A program made the translations under genes and the position numbers. DNA of 64,000 nucleotides from Caprella mutica (Eukaryota; Arthropoda; Malacostraca; Amphipoda; Caprellidae). Below the pieces are notes generated by a model that saw only the letters and a program-made list of their open reading frames with translations, had not been told where the DNA came from and searched no databases. Shown piece by piece: positions 9,632 through 21,334 of this stretch (its first letter is position 1; each line of letters begins with the position of its first letter). The stretch covers positions 1-64,000 of the forward strand of contig CANNZV010000930.1 in assembly GCA_947561585.1 (NCBI GenBank), read 5' to 3'.

Positions 9632-12216
9632 TTCGTTAGGAGACGTTTCGTTACCAGACGTTTCGTTACCAGACGTTTCGTTACCAGACGTTTCGTTACC
9701 AGACGTTTCGTTACCAGACTTTTCGTTACCGGACGTTTCGTTACCAGACGTTTCGTTACCAGACGTTTCGTTACCAGACGTTTCGTTACCAGACGTTTCG
9801 TTATCAGACGTTTCGTTATCAGACGTTTCGTTATCAGACGTTTCGTTATCAGACGTTTCGTTACCAGACGCTCCGTTACCAGACGCTCCGTTACCAGACG
9901 CTCCGTTAGCAGACGCTCCGTTACCAGACGCTCCGTTACCAGACGCTTCATTACCAGACGCTTCATTACCAGACGCTTCATTACCAGACGCTTCGTTACC
10001 AGACGCTTCGTTACCAGACGCTTCGTTACCAGACTCTTCGTTACCAGACGCTTCGTTACCAGACGCTTCGTTACCAGACGCTTCGTTACCAGACGCTTCG
10101 TTACCAGACGCTTCGTTACCAGACGCTCCGTTACCAGACGTTCCGTTACCAGACGCTCCGTTACCAGACGCTCCGTTATCAGACGCTTCATTACCAGACG
10201 CTTCATTACCAGACGCTTCATTACCAGACGCTTCATTACCAGACGCTTCGTTACCAGACGCTCCGTTACCAGACGCTCCGTTACCAGACGCTTCATTACC
10301 AGACGCTTCATTACCAGACGCTTCATTACCAGACGCTTCATTACCAGACGCTTCGTTACCAGACGCTTCGTTACCAGACGCTTCGTTACCAGACGCTTCA
10401 TTACCAGACGCTTCATTACCAGACGCTTCGTTACCAGACGCTTCATTACCAGACGCTTCGTTGCCGGACGCTTCTTTGCCGGACGCTTCTTTACCGGACG
10501 CTCCGTTACCAGACGCTCCGTTACCAGACGCTTCGTTACCAGACGCTTCGTTACCAGACGTTTCGTTATCAGACGTTTCGTTATCAGACGTTTCGTTATC
10601 AGACGTTTCGTTATCAGACGTTTCGTTATCAGACGCTTCGTTACCAGACGCTTCGTTACCAGACTCTTCGTTACCAGACTCTTCGTTACCAGACGCTCCG
10701 TTACCAGACGCTCCGTTACCAGACGCTCCGTTACCAGACGCTCCATTACCAGACGCTCCGTTACCAGACGCTCCGTTACCAGACGCTCCGTTACCAGACG
10801 CTCCGTTATCAGACGCTCCGTTACCAGACGCTCCGTTACCAGACGCTTCATAACCAGACGCTTCATTACCAGACGCTTCATTACCAGACGCTTCGTTACC
10901 CGACGCTTCGTTACCAGACGCTTCGTTACCAGACGCTTCGTTACCAGACGCTTCGTTACCAGACGCTTCGTTACCAGACGCTTCGTTACCAGACGCTTCG
11001 TTACCAGACGCTTCGTTACCAGACGCTTCGTTACCAGACGCTTCGTTACCAGACGCTCCGTTACCAGACGCTCCGCAATTGGACGCTTCGTTACCAGACG
11101 CTTTGTTACCAGACGCTTTGTTACCAGACGCTTTGTTACCAGACGCTTTGTTACCAGACGCTTTGTTACCAGACGCTTTGTTACCAGACGCTTCGTTACC
11201 AGACGTTTCGTTACCAGACGCTCCGCTACTGGACGCTCTGCAACTGGACGCTCCGTTACCAGACGCTTCGTTACCAGACGCTTCGTTACCAGACGCTTCA
11301 TTACCAGACGCTTCATTACCAGACGCTTCGTTACCAGACGCTTCATTACCAGACGCTTCGTTGCCGGACGCTTCTTTGCCGGACGCTTCATTACCGGACG
11401 CTTCATTACCAGACGCTCCGTTACCAGACGCTTCGTTACCAGACTCTTCGTTACCAGACGTTTCGTTACCAGACGTTTCGTTACCAGACATTTCGTTACC
11501 AGACGTTTCGTTACCAGACGTTTCGTTACCAGACGTTTCGTTACCAGACGTTTCGTTACCAGATGTTTCGTTACCAGACGTTTCGTTACCAGACGTTTCG
11601 TTACCAGACGTTTCGTTACCAGACGTTTCGTTACCAGACGTTTCGTTACCAGACGTTTCGTTACCAGACGTTTCGTTACCAGACGTTTCGTTACCAGACG
11701 TTTCGTTACCAGACGTTTCGTTACCAGACGTTTCGTTACCAGACGCATCGTTACCAGACGCTTCGTTACCAGACGCTTCATTACCGGACGCTTCATTACC
11801 GGACGCTTCGTTACCAGACGTTTCGTTACCAGACGTTTCGTTATCAGACGTTTCGTTACCAGACGCTTCGTTACCAGACGCTTCGTTACCAGACTCTTCG
11901 TTACCAGACTCTTCGTTACCAGACTCTTCGTTACCAGACGCTCTGTTACCAGACGCTCGGTTACCAGACGCTCCGTTACCAGACGCTCGGTTACCAGACG
12001 CTCCGTTACCAGACGCTCCGTTACCAGACGCTCCGTTACCAGACGCTCTGTTACCAGACACTCCGTTACCAGACGCTCCGTTACCAGACGCTTCATTACC
12101 AGACGCTTCGTTACAAGACGCTTCGTTACCAGACGTTTCGTTACAAGACGCTTCGTTACCAGACGCTCCTTTACCAGACGCTCCTTTACCGGACGTTTCG
12201 TTACCAGACGCTTCGT
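9632..12216 (+). repeat. 15-bp TTACCAGACGCTTCG array, copy A
   Basis: About 170 units of TTACCAGACGYTYCG with local blocks of variants (GACGTTTCG, GACGCTCCG, GACGCTTCA, GACGCTTTG, GACTCTTCG). Five of six frames lack stops in the consensus, which produces long artificial ORFs. One TAA (about 10850, CTTCATAACC) breaks one frame. A larger relative is at 33488-47018. Confidence 0.95.
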
Positions 12217-12355
12217 TATACCTAGGGTTATACCTAGGGAGGAATATACCTAGGGTAGAATATACCTAGGGTGGAATATATCTAGGGTAGAATATACCTA
12301 GGGTGGAATATACCTAGGGTGGAATATATCTAGGGTAGAATATACCTAGGGTTGA
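12205..12355 (+). repeat. 16-bp GAATATACCTAGGGTA array
   Basis: About nine units directly abutting the right end of the 15-bp array. Two more degenerate units lie at about 12613-12645. Confidence 0.85.
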
Positions 12356-12930
12356 ATGTCATTGTCACTTTATTTTACGTATCACACAACTCTAAGCTAG
12401 AGAGGAGTGACTGGCCTTTGAGAACACCTGTGAAACAGCTGCTATCTAGTCCATTGACATGAAATAGCAGAAGATTTATATATATTTTATATACCAATGT
12501 AAAAATATTTTAAAATGATAACCTTAAACATTATTTAAACATTGTTTTTCGAGCAATTGTTTTCGAGCAATTGTCTTTCGAGCAATTGTTTTCGAGCAAT
12601 TTACCTAGAACCGGAATATATTTAGGGTGGAATATACCTATTGTGGAATGTCACGGTCACATTATTTAACGTATCACAGAACTCTGAGTCAGAGAAGAGT
12701 AATTGGCTTTTGAGAACACATGTGGAACATCTGCTATCTAGTCCATTGACATGAAATACCAGAAGATTTATATATATTCTTATATACCACTGTTAAGATA
12801 TTTTAAAAAGATAACATTAAACATTATTTAACGTATCACAGAACTCTGAGTCAGAGAAGAGTAATTGGCTTTTGAGAACACATGTGGAACATCTGCTATC
12901 TAGTCCATTGACATGAAATACCAGAAATAT
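12356..12930 (+). repeat. Three tandem copies of a roughly 180-bp repeat
   Basis: Units at about 12356-12538, 12648-12828 and 12822-12930 share TATTTAACGTATCACAGAAC, then GAGTCAGAGAAGAG, ACATGTGGAACATCTGC and CTAGTCCATTGACATGAAAT. The gap between the first two holds a short foldback-type terminus (12548-12612). Confidence 0.8.
12548..12612 (+). mobile_element. Solo terminus of foldback family FB2
   Basis: Four to five units of TTCGAGCAATTGTTTT followed by the exact family end GAGCAATTTACCTAGAACC. The partner terminus is missing. Confidence 0.6.
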
Positions 12931-14552
12931 AATATAATATATATTTTATGTTGTATGTACATTTATGAATAAGATATCCTTTTTTCATTTCAGAGAACCT
13001 AGATAGTAGCTAGGTAGTCATAATTTATTATTTGGCACAACAAACGACTACTAATAGAAGCCAAAACTAACTAACTAAATAAATACAATGGAATTAGGAG
13101 AAGGCAGAAGACAAGAAATTCCATTCATGAACTAAAATATCTACTGTCATTCGCAAAAATTATTGATGGTAATGATTCATCCTGTTACGATATGCTTCAA
13201 AAATCATAGATCTCAAGAATATCTAAATCGAAACGAAATGAAGTGGCATCGACTACTATATCCCACCAGCACCTAACGACTAACTACAATTTAATTACCT
13301 CCCCGAGCAAAATGAAAGAAAGGTAAATCAATCACCTAATCTAAGATTATATATGATTCAGAAGAATACAGAAACTTAGATAGAAAATATGAATTAAATA
13401 TCAAGGTATGAAGATTGAATAGGTTCGAAAGAACTACACCGAATGAATTTTGTATATTTCGAATTAGCTGACAAAAGCTTTGTGTAAGGGCACCGTTCCC
13501 AGACGTATTTTTGTCGCCGTAGCTGTATTAGTTTATTTGTAACTAGTACCTGGCCACCTTCAATCTGTTTACACTTAATTTGCGTATCAATTCGGCGTAT
13601 CCGTGCCCAGTTCGAAGTCTCGGTGCTGCAGCTTAGATGATAGAGTTCCTTTCTGCGCACGGTGCTTTTTTCATTGTTAACTGATAACTTGAAAAGTATA
13701 TTTTCATTTGTCTCGTGAATTTTTTCTATTGCTCCTTTTTCTTTTCTCCTCCTTCCTTCCTTCTCTTCCCTCTTTTTTAACGGAGTGTTGCACGACTCCC
13801 GTAGATGTGTTGCTTTCCTTTTGGAGGGGTGTTGTCTTGGTCTTGTAACTTACTGCTGAAGAGTTGTTGCTCACAAGTGTCTTTTCTATCGGAGGAAGCG
13901 TGAATTGGCTAATTTCACTCGCATTTAACTGAATGCTGACCTAGTGATTAACACGATTAACATCGTTTTTCCTCCTTCTTTCCTCAAGACCGTACTAAGA
14001 TGTCATTATTAAAATGCCCATATTTATATAGGACTGATTGTTAATTGTCACCTATTTTCTAGGTAGGTGAGGCCTATTAATAAACTTATCCCATAGAGCA
14101 AAATAAGTCTCCGGGCTCTTTGACTATTACTAAGTTTGCTTATAAAGGAAGCGTGAATTAACTCGGGGATTTGGAGGTGATCAATTGAATTCTATTAATG
14201 ATTCCTTTGAATTATGTTGGTGTTCTGAGCATAATTATGAGAAAAAGAAACGTTAAACATATTAGAAAAATCAGTTTCAATTACCCACTATCATTCTCTA
14301 AATAATATATCAGTAAACAAAAAAACAAAAAAATTAAATAATATCTTTTTTTCTCATGACCGAAAATGTGAATTCGACCAGTAATTCGAAAATCACCCTA
14401 ATTTTGTATTGTAGCCTTTTATCTCTAATTTATTTTTGTACCAAAGAATATTCCGCTGCTTTCCTAAATTTACAAAATGCAAAAGGCCGAAGTGAGAAAG
14501 TCTTCAGAACATCTTGACATGGTTAAAGAACATTCAAAGTATTTATACAATC
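12931..14552. other. No gene recognised
   Basis: AT-rich sequence with a CT-rich tract at about 13727-13780. An 88-codon minus-strand ORF (13394-13660) has no recognisable family. No promoter or RNA gene seen. Confidence 0.4.
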
Positions 14553-14704
14553 ATGTTTTGGATGAACTTCTTGTGCAACTCTTTTGAATACATCAGTTGG
14601 GTATAAAATAATTCATAGAGAGAGTATAGAGGAAGTACCAGGAATTATTTCTATACCCAACTAATGTATTCAAAAGAGTTGCACAAGAAGTTCATCCAAA
14701 ACAT
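14553..14704. repeat. 62-bp perfect-like hairpin
   Basis: Left arm ATGTTTTGGATGAACTTC... (14553-14614) and right arm (14641-14704) are inverted copies with only a few mismatches, separated by about 26 bases. This could be a tiny foldback element or a snap-back duplication. Transcribed, it would form a long hairpin. Confidence 0.85.
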
Positions 14705-15209
14705 TATTTTTATACCCATTATTATTATTTTTATACAAAATCCTCTATTCACAATTAGTTTGCCTAAAGTAATTAAATAAAGTGGAGTGTATTTTCAGTT
14801 GCATGATCATTTCGAAAACTCTTAACGGTGAAGTTTGATTAATTACACTAAATTTTGTAATTTGTTGATTTCTTCTATTCCTAATTAAACTTCTAATGCA
14901 GATGGTTATATTCTTCCATTGTGGTACGCATTTATTCATATGATTGTACTAATTTTCGTTCATTATTTTTTCCAGGAAGAAACTATCCGAAGCCTGTGTA
15001 GATGAAGGATTTGAGGTGACTTCACTTCCTATTATTGCTTTTGAAAAGTTTTCTCCTGATTCCTACTCTCTTAATAAAAAGGAGAGCTAAAAAAAACTAG
15101 CTTCGTGCTTCATTAAAGCTTTTTAACTTATGAAAAGGAAGTAAAGAATCTCTGCACTAATTTCGATGTGGCACACAAAATGGATAGGAAATTGGGTGTT
15201 CCCACTAGT

Positions 15210-15938
15210 GAATAGATATTTAATTTTTCATCTTTAGAGTCTCACGAAGATTCTAACGAATCTAAGTCTCGAAAGGATAGAAGCCAGAGGCTACAGTGTT
15301 CATTTATACCGTGCAAAGTCAAAACATTTAGGCTGAGAAGACATATGAAGAATGCTCATCCAGGTTTGTCTTCAGATCAGGTCGATTATGGCATTAAAGT
15401 TGCTCGCCTAATTGAAAATAACAAGACTGCCAAACCCGATTTTCAATCAGCTGAAACTAAATTGTGTGCTCCTGCTAGTAAAAATACTATATTTGTTTAC
15501 AGTATAGGTCCAATTATAAACGTTGTAGCCTTTGCGAATATGACCAACCAACCAAAACAAACTCATGCAATAAGTAATACTGATTCCCGCTATTATTCTC
15601 TAGTAACTGAATGTCCTGTTAAGTGTTACATGAAAGTATAAAATAATGACAACACTCTCAAGAAACTACGAAATTTAAGAGAGAAAATAGGTGAAGTTAG
15701 GACACAAATTGAAGAATCAAATGATGAAACTAAGCAGTTTCTCCAGTCTCAACTACAATCTTTTTATGACCAGTACTGCAAACAGAATTACAAGGATTGT
15801 CGTAAATATAAAACTGGCGTTCTCGCTTGGAAGGATTCTTTCATTGCCCATCTGAATAGAATAGAGTGTACTGATTCTAAAAGAGTTGCTTCTATGGCGA
15901 TTGATGTTACGTATTTTTTTACTAGAGTGATGAAGTAA
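15210..15938 (+). pseudogene. Zinc-finger-like gene remnant, function unknown
   Basis: One frame runs from about 15210 to a TAA at 15936-15938, broken only by an in-frame TAA at 15639-15641. The N-terminal part has a C2H2-like pattern, CSFIPCKVKTFRLRRHMKNA followed by HP (Cys at 15297 and 15312). It continues with a charged stretch and, after the stop, a coiled-coil-like LKKLRNLREKIGEVRTQIEE, then CRKYKTGVLAWKDSFIAHLN and RVASMAIDVTYFF. The regular composition on both sides of the stop suggests a recently decayed protein, either a host gene fragment or an accessory ORF of a mobile element. I do not recognise the family with confidence, and no intact start is visible. Confidence 0.45.
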
Positions 15939-16480
15939 ATGTATTTTATAGCAGTTCATACAACAGAGCAGTTCATCAGTTTGAATCATTGGGTTTCTAT
16001 GGTCTAGTTCAAAATAATACAACGGTTCCAGATTCTTCAAGACTTCCACCTATTCCAACTGCTACAAAAAGTCCTACGTATCGAGAATTTTTTTGCAACT
16101 GTGTCTGAACTTTATCTGTCAGTTTTTTTCCATAGAGTAATTTAATTGTTAACAACTCAATCAGAGAGGAACATATTAATTAATTTACTAGTGTGTTTAC
16201 CGTCTTCTTATGAAGCAAAGTCTAGAACGGTAACATCAAAAGTATATTCAATTAAAATAAACTCTTCTGTTCAATATTAAAGGATTTAGTTCGACAAAAT
16301 ATGTATATACAATATAAATATGAAGAACAATGGTTACACTATGTACGTTCTCTATAGATTTCATGGCAATACACATTTTACCAACTTACAGTAAAATGGG
16401 GAGGGGCGTAAAGAGAATTGACCTCTAGCTCAACTCCATCCATTTTCTCCCCCACCCATCCCTCTCCCCCAGTAAAAGTC
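15939..16480. other. No gene recognised
   Basis: AT-rich DNA after the zinc-finger-like remnant. Weak continuation of coding-like sequence to about 16110 (KIIQRFQILQDFHLF) may belong to the same decayed gene. Nothing else supported. Confidence 0.3.
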
Positions 16481-16483
16481 TAA

Positions 16484-17113
16484 GGGTACGGTTACTAATC
16501 ATGCGTATTCGAGCGATTTTTCGCACTGACGATATCGTCAGAACTGATCGTTAGTGCGAGGTGGTTACACTGTACGCGATTTCTGATCGTCAGAAGGTTT
16601 CTGCCTAATTAATATTGCGGTCTAAACTATGTTTATTTGAGGTATACTGTTCGGGAGGAATTAAAAACCTACCTACGTGCCTCTGAAATAATAGATGTGA
16701 CGCTAATTTGATCATTTTTCTCACTCCACAAAATTTTTGAAATACCTAAATAGAAAAATAAGGATAATTAATAAGGATAAAGAGGTATAATATATATATA
16801 ATTTAAAAATATCTTATTCCTGATAGGTAGTATAAATAATAATACATTTTCAAAACGTATGAGTGAACAGTAACAGCAATCGAAAGTAAGAGAATTAAAC
16901 ACAAAAATGACCAAATCTGTCACTTGTCGCATGGAAAAATCTAACTCATTTGAACACTGAAGTCGTTCTGACGACTTCGTACGTATTCTGACGGCCAAAT
17001 CGCTGTCACTGTAACCACTTCCATTGGAAAGTATGAATTTTTTTTTCATCCGATTTCATCAAAGTCGTCAGTGCAAAAAATCGCTTGAATACGCATCCAT
17101 AGTAACGGTACCC
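16484..17113. mobile_element. PIF/Harbinger-type miniature element, copy 1
   Basis: Ends GGGTACGGTTACTA and the inverted GGGTACCGTTACTA, flanked by 3-bp TAA duplications (16481-16483, 17114-17116), the PIF/Harbinger signature. Subterminal GCGATTTTTCGCACTGACGA is also inverted. A 93-codon minus ORF inside recurs in the second copy but is probably incidental. No transposase. Confidence 0.75.
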
Positions 17114-17116
17114 TAA

Positions 17117-17440
17117 ACAAATAGATTCAAATTCAACAAATACAAATTTCCAACGCAATTGTAATGTACTATAGCGGAAAAGTGTATCCGTCCAACTGCT
17201 GACACGCGTATGAATAATACAGTTCCCACTTTACCACGGATTATCGTACGCTACCCCTAATTCACATTTTAACTCGCATGTAAGAAATGTCAATTCGTTT
17301 TAACGCAGTGTAGGAAATTTCGTCTTCAGGCGTCATGATGAAAGGACATCCAATTTTACTCTCTCTATTTAAAGACTTTTTTTTTTAGACAGAACGAAAA
17401 TTAGTCTTTCTTTAGATATCAATTTCACTTTGGTAAATTT
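17117..17440. other. No gene recognised
   Basis: Plain AT-rich sequence between the Harbinger-type element and the inverted repeat preceding copy B. Confidence 0.3.
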
Positions 17441-17454
17441 GTGCTTTAGGTTCT

Positions 17455-17945
17455 CCACCGATTTTCTATATTTTGACAATTAATATAGGTGAAAGGAGTC
17501 AATCTAAGACGTTTTTCATGAATACCATTTGTTGTGGAAATGCTTCGTTTTCGAAGTATAACACAATTAAGTTTTTGGTAGGAATAACATTAATTTTGTA
17601 GAAAACATAAGGTTTTAATCATAACCTTGGTGCCATGAAACTGTTAATGTAGTTCACTGTATCCGCTAGTTTGTTGTACTGCACACATCATTGTTGTTTA
17701 ATAACCTGGCAGGGGAGTTCGGGGGATGGCACGTCCCCTTTATACGTATTTGTGTTGTTAATGAACCTTTACAGACCCCCAAACTTAACCTAACCTATCG
17801 GAAACTTAATTGCGCTATATCTCGAAAACGAAACGTTTCCACAACAAATGGTGTTCATGAAAAACTTCTTAAAATGGCTCCTTTTACCTATTGAAAGTGT
17901 CAAAATATCGAAAATGGTGGGGGACCTGAGTTTCTTTTCAGTCTT
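17455..17945. repeat. Imperfect inverted repeat across the copy B boundary
   Basis: Left arm at about 17455-17600 (TTCATGAATACCATTTGTTG) is inverted against about 17790-17945 (CAACAAATGGTGTTCATGAA). The duplication boundary at 17738 lies in the loop, so this structure may have helped the rearrangement. The right arm is also present at 53-208. Confidence 0.65.
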
Positions 17946-18410
17946 TCTAGCTAAAGACTCTAATTCGTTGAAATGTGTTTTTAGCGATGTACGTATAACC
18001 CGCAACCTTATGTTAGATGTAAAGTGGAGGAGTAGCCTACATAACTTTGTTTACAGGATAAAGTTCTTTGTTAACCTGATTCAAAAGGGATAACGCTTTT
18101 GTTAACTTTATATATCCTCTTTATTTTCATGCAATAAACTTTGTGTATACATAATTAATGCATTTCACTCGTTTTACAGGGGAATTAGACATTCTTAATC
18201 AACTTAACTATATGTGCTTTTCAATTTTCAATAGTGAAGTGCAAGTAAAAATTTGGAAAAATCGCAATGGAATGCTGAAATTCGGAAAAACTCGAATCAA
18301 TTTATTATCTCATCTAGACTAGTTGGTGAAAATAGATCCGCATTTTTTGTTTACTCGCAACGTATCTCGTGGATGTTGGGTTTATAATCTAATTGATATT
18401 TTTTTACCGG

Positions 18411-19376
18411 GTATATATATGCATGTCGTTTTAACTTGGTACATACGAAAGTCGATATTATTTTAACTTGGTATATGCATGTCCTTAACATGGCATTTAT
18501 GCAATTCGTTTTATTTTAACTTGGTATATAGACAAGTCCTCTTAACTTGGTATATATGCAAGTCCCCTTAACTTGGTATATATGCAAGTCCCCTTAACTT
18601 GGTATATAGACAAGTCCCCTTAACTTGGTATATATGAAAGTTCCCTTAACTTGGTATATATGCAAGTCCCCTTAACTTGGTATATATGCAAGTCCCCTTA
18701 ACTTGGTATATATGCAAGTCCCCTTAACTTGGTATATATGCAAGTCCCCTTAACTTGGTATATATGCAAGTCCCCTTAACATGGTATATATGCAAGTCCC
18801 CTTAACTTGGTATATATGCAAGTCCTCTTAACTTTGTATATATGCAAGTCCCCTTAACTTGGTATATATGCAAGTTCCCTTAACTTGGTATATATGCAAG
18901 TTCCCTTAACTTGGTATATATGCAAGTCCCCTTAACTTGGTATATATGCAAGACCCATTAACTTGGTATATATGCAAGTCCCCTTTACTTGGTATATATG
19001 CAAGTTCCCTTAACTTGGTATATACGCAAGTCCCCTTAACTTGGTATATATGCAAGTTCCCTTAACTTGGTATATACGCAAGTCCCCTTAACTTGGTATA
19101 TATGCAAGTCCCCTTAACTTGGTATATATGCAAGTCCCCTTAACTTGGTATATATGCAAGTCCCCTTAACATGGTATATATGCAAGTCCCCTTAACTTGG
19201 TATATATATGCAAGTCCCCTTAACTTGGTATATATGCAAGTCCCCTTAACTTGGTATATATGCAAGTCCCCTTAACTTGGTATATATGCAAGTCCCCAAT
19301 TAACTGTGTATATATGCAAGTCCCCAATTAACTGTGTATATATGCAAGTACCCTTAACTTGGTAAATATGCAAGTT
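18411..19376 (+). repeat. 26-bp satellite array, copy B
   Basis: Same 26-bp unit and same edge sequences as the array at 674-2010, but only about 37 units. The internal order of variant units is partly conserved with copy A, which shows that length change happened by gain or loss of blocks of units after duplication. Confidence 0.95.
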
Positions 19377-19933
19377 GTTTAAAACTTACATATTCGAAGG
19401 AACTTATCAAAATAATTTATTTCAGAAAAACTTGTTAGAAATTTAATGGATAAAATGCCTAAACCTAAAATAAAAGAATCAGATTCCGAAGGAACTTAGA
19501 GAAAGAATAAAAACACAGACTCAGACAAAAAGAAGTCTAAGCAAGGGAACGGACATGGTCTAACTATTTTAAAACCAGATTCCATTCAAGTTCGAGATGA
19601 ATTTGTACCTTTCGATGCAACTACATCCTCTAACGCGATGGCATTTGTGGTTAGGCAGAAGTAATGCACTATAAGATCGGAAGAAATGTGTAGCTTGACG
19701 AGAAATGACTTAAGAAATGCAACGATCAAGAGCAGTCCATTCCTCGCAATAAAAGAGATTTGGAAAAAGATTCTAAATCAAAACCACCATATCGCCCCCT
19801 TTCAAAGTGCCTACCAAAACTGGTAGGAACATGAGGGAAAATAGAGACTACTCTTCTCTTCGAATTCAGACTGCGACTTTTCATTAAAAACCCGTGTGTG
19901 TGATCTCGCTGACCAAGTGAGCAAATTAACTGG

Positions 19934-20452
19934 TACCTTCGATGCAGCCGGGACCTTCGATGCAGCTGGGACCTTCGATGCAGCCGGGACCTTCGATCCA
20001 GCCGGGACCTTCGATGCAGCCGGGACCTTCGATGCAGCCGGGACCTTCGATGCAGCCGGGACCTTCGATGCAGCCGGGACCCTGATGTAGCCGGGACCTA
20101 CGATGTAGCCGGGACCTACGATGTAGCCGGGACCTACGATGTAGCCGGGACCTACGATGTAGCCGGGACCTTCGATGCAGCCGGGACCTTCGTGCAGCTG
20201 GTACTTTCGATGCAGCTGGTACTTTCGGTGCAGCCAGGACTTTCGGTGTAGCCAGTACTTTCGGTGTTGCCAGGACTTTCGGTGTTGCCAGGACTTTCGG
20301 TGTTGCCAGGACTTTTGGTGCAGCCAGGACTTTTGGTGCAGCCAGGACTTTTGGTGCAGCCAGGACTTTTGGTGCAGCCAGGACTTTTGGTGCAGCCAGG
20401 ACTTTTGGTGCAGCCAGGACTTTCGGCGCAGCCAGGACTTTTGATGCAAAAC
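19934..20452 (+). repeat. 18-bp minisatellite in DIRS gag, copy B
   Basis: About 29 units. The first block keeps GGGACCTTCGATGCAGCC (GTFDAA in the gag frame), the second is GGGACCTACGATGTAGCC with stops, and the third is AGGACTTTTGGTGCAGCC. The same array has about 6.5 units in copy A. Confidence 0.95.
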
Positions 20453-20588
20453 TTTTTCGACCCTTCAAGTTAGCTGTTCGGTATATCAAATACTGCTAAC
20501 GTTACCAACGCAACTTTCATCAGTGGTCTTCCCGCAAGTGAGCAATTACACGAAAAGCTATAAATGAAAGTGTGGGAGGACAAGTACA

Positions 20589-21155
20589 TTGACATCTTTT
20601 CTCTGCTATATCCAGAGCATGAAGATTTCTATTCCCTTTGCTTCACAAACTCTGAAACTCAATCTCTTACCGCGGTGCCTCGTAAGCGCAGAGCTCTCTC
20701 CGAAAAGGGAATGGGGCCGCGCATTCGATGATTATTTAGCTTTTTACGTAAGAAAATTTTCGCACCTAGTCACCGATCTCATCACCTACGGAAAATTCAT
20801 CAAAGATTTGATGGCCCAAGGACACAACTGGGCATTCTACGATACTCGCTACAGGAAAGACAGAGAATTCAGTCTTTGTCCACGTACAAATATAAGAGTA
20901 GACATCCAGCTAAAAGCGGCCAATTCGAGAATTTCTCCTCAGCCATTTCGTCAACAAATTGGTTCAGCCCAACTTCCTTCCTACAATAGTAAAACCCCTG
21001 CAGGATACTGTTTCAGGTTTAATACCAAAGGAAGTTCATATTCCAGGTCAAATGCGGTTACAAACATCGATGCCACCATTGCGGACAGCTGCATCCAAGC
21101 TTCACGTTCCAACAAGGGAAGGTCCCTACCAACCCCAGTTTTGCTTACCCCCTAA
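20589..21155 (+). pseudogene. DIRS-like Gag (capsid and zinc knuckle) remnant
   Basis: A frame of 188 codons contains REWGRAFDDYLAFYVRKFSH then LITYGKFIKDLMAQGHNWAF plus YDTRYRKDR. This is the W-x-x-A-F ... Y-x-x-x-I-x-x-L-x-x-x-G-x-x-W-x-x-Y-D-x-x-F/Y-R pattern of DIRS/Ngaro Gag proteins. It is followed by GYCFRFNTKG. Just downstream the zinc knuckle reads KCGYKHRCHHCGQLHP in another frame, so a frameshift falls near 21030. The frame further on (DYEDRRYIESGFDEGFYLDY) stops near 21325. Gag would package element RNA. This copy cannot. Confidence 0.65.
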
Positions 21156-21334
21156 AGTCCCTTTTAAAAGACTATGAAGACAGAAGGTACATAGAAAGTG
21201 GTTTCGATGAGGGATTCTATTTAGATTACTATGGGAAGGATAAAAATTTGTTTTGTAAAAACTCTCAATCAGTTAGTGAAAATTTGAGCGTAGTTAAACT
21301 TAAACTAGACAGCAAAAAAAATTAAACCGTAATG

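Larger units (their letters stand above)
1..12216 (+). repeat. Composite segmental repeat, copy A
   Basis: Positions 1 to about 8900 match 17738 onward almost base for base: offset 17737 over the first 2 kb, with a single amino acid difference across a shared 81-codon shadow ORF. The order of parts is the same in both copies: leader, 26-bp satellite, DIRS-like element, hAT miniature element, promoter-like segment, Penelope-like inverted repeat, four tandem arrays. Copy A differs by an internal deletion of the DIRS element, a mariner insertion at 7209-8506, absence of the Penelope coding body and much shorter arrays. The left edge may lie outside the window. Confidence 0.85.

Noticed and set aside
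16768..17049. 93-codon ORF shared by both Harbinger-type elements (also 48849-49058)
   Set aside because: Sequence is shared because the elements are the same family. Lengths differ and no known Harbinger protein motif is present.
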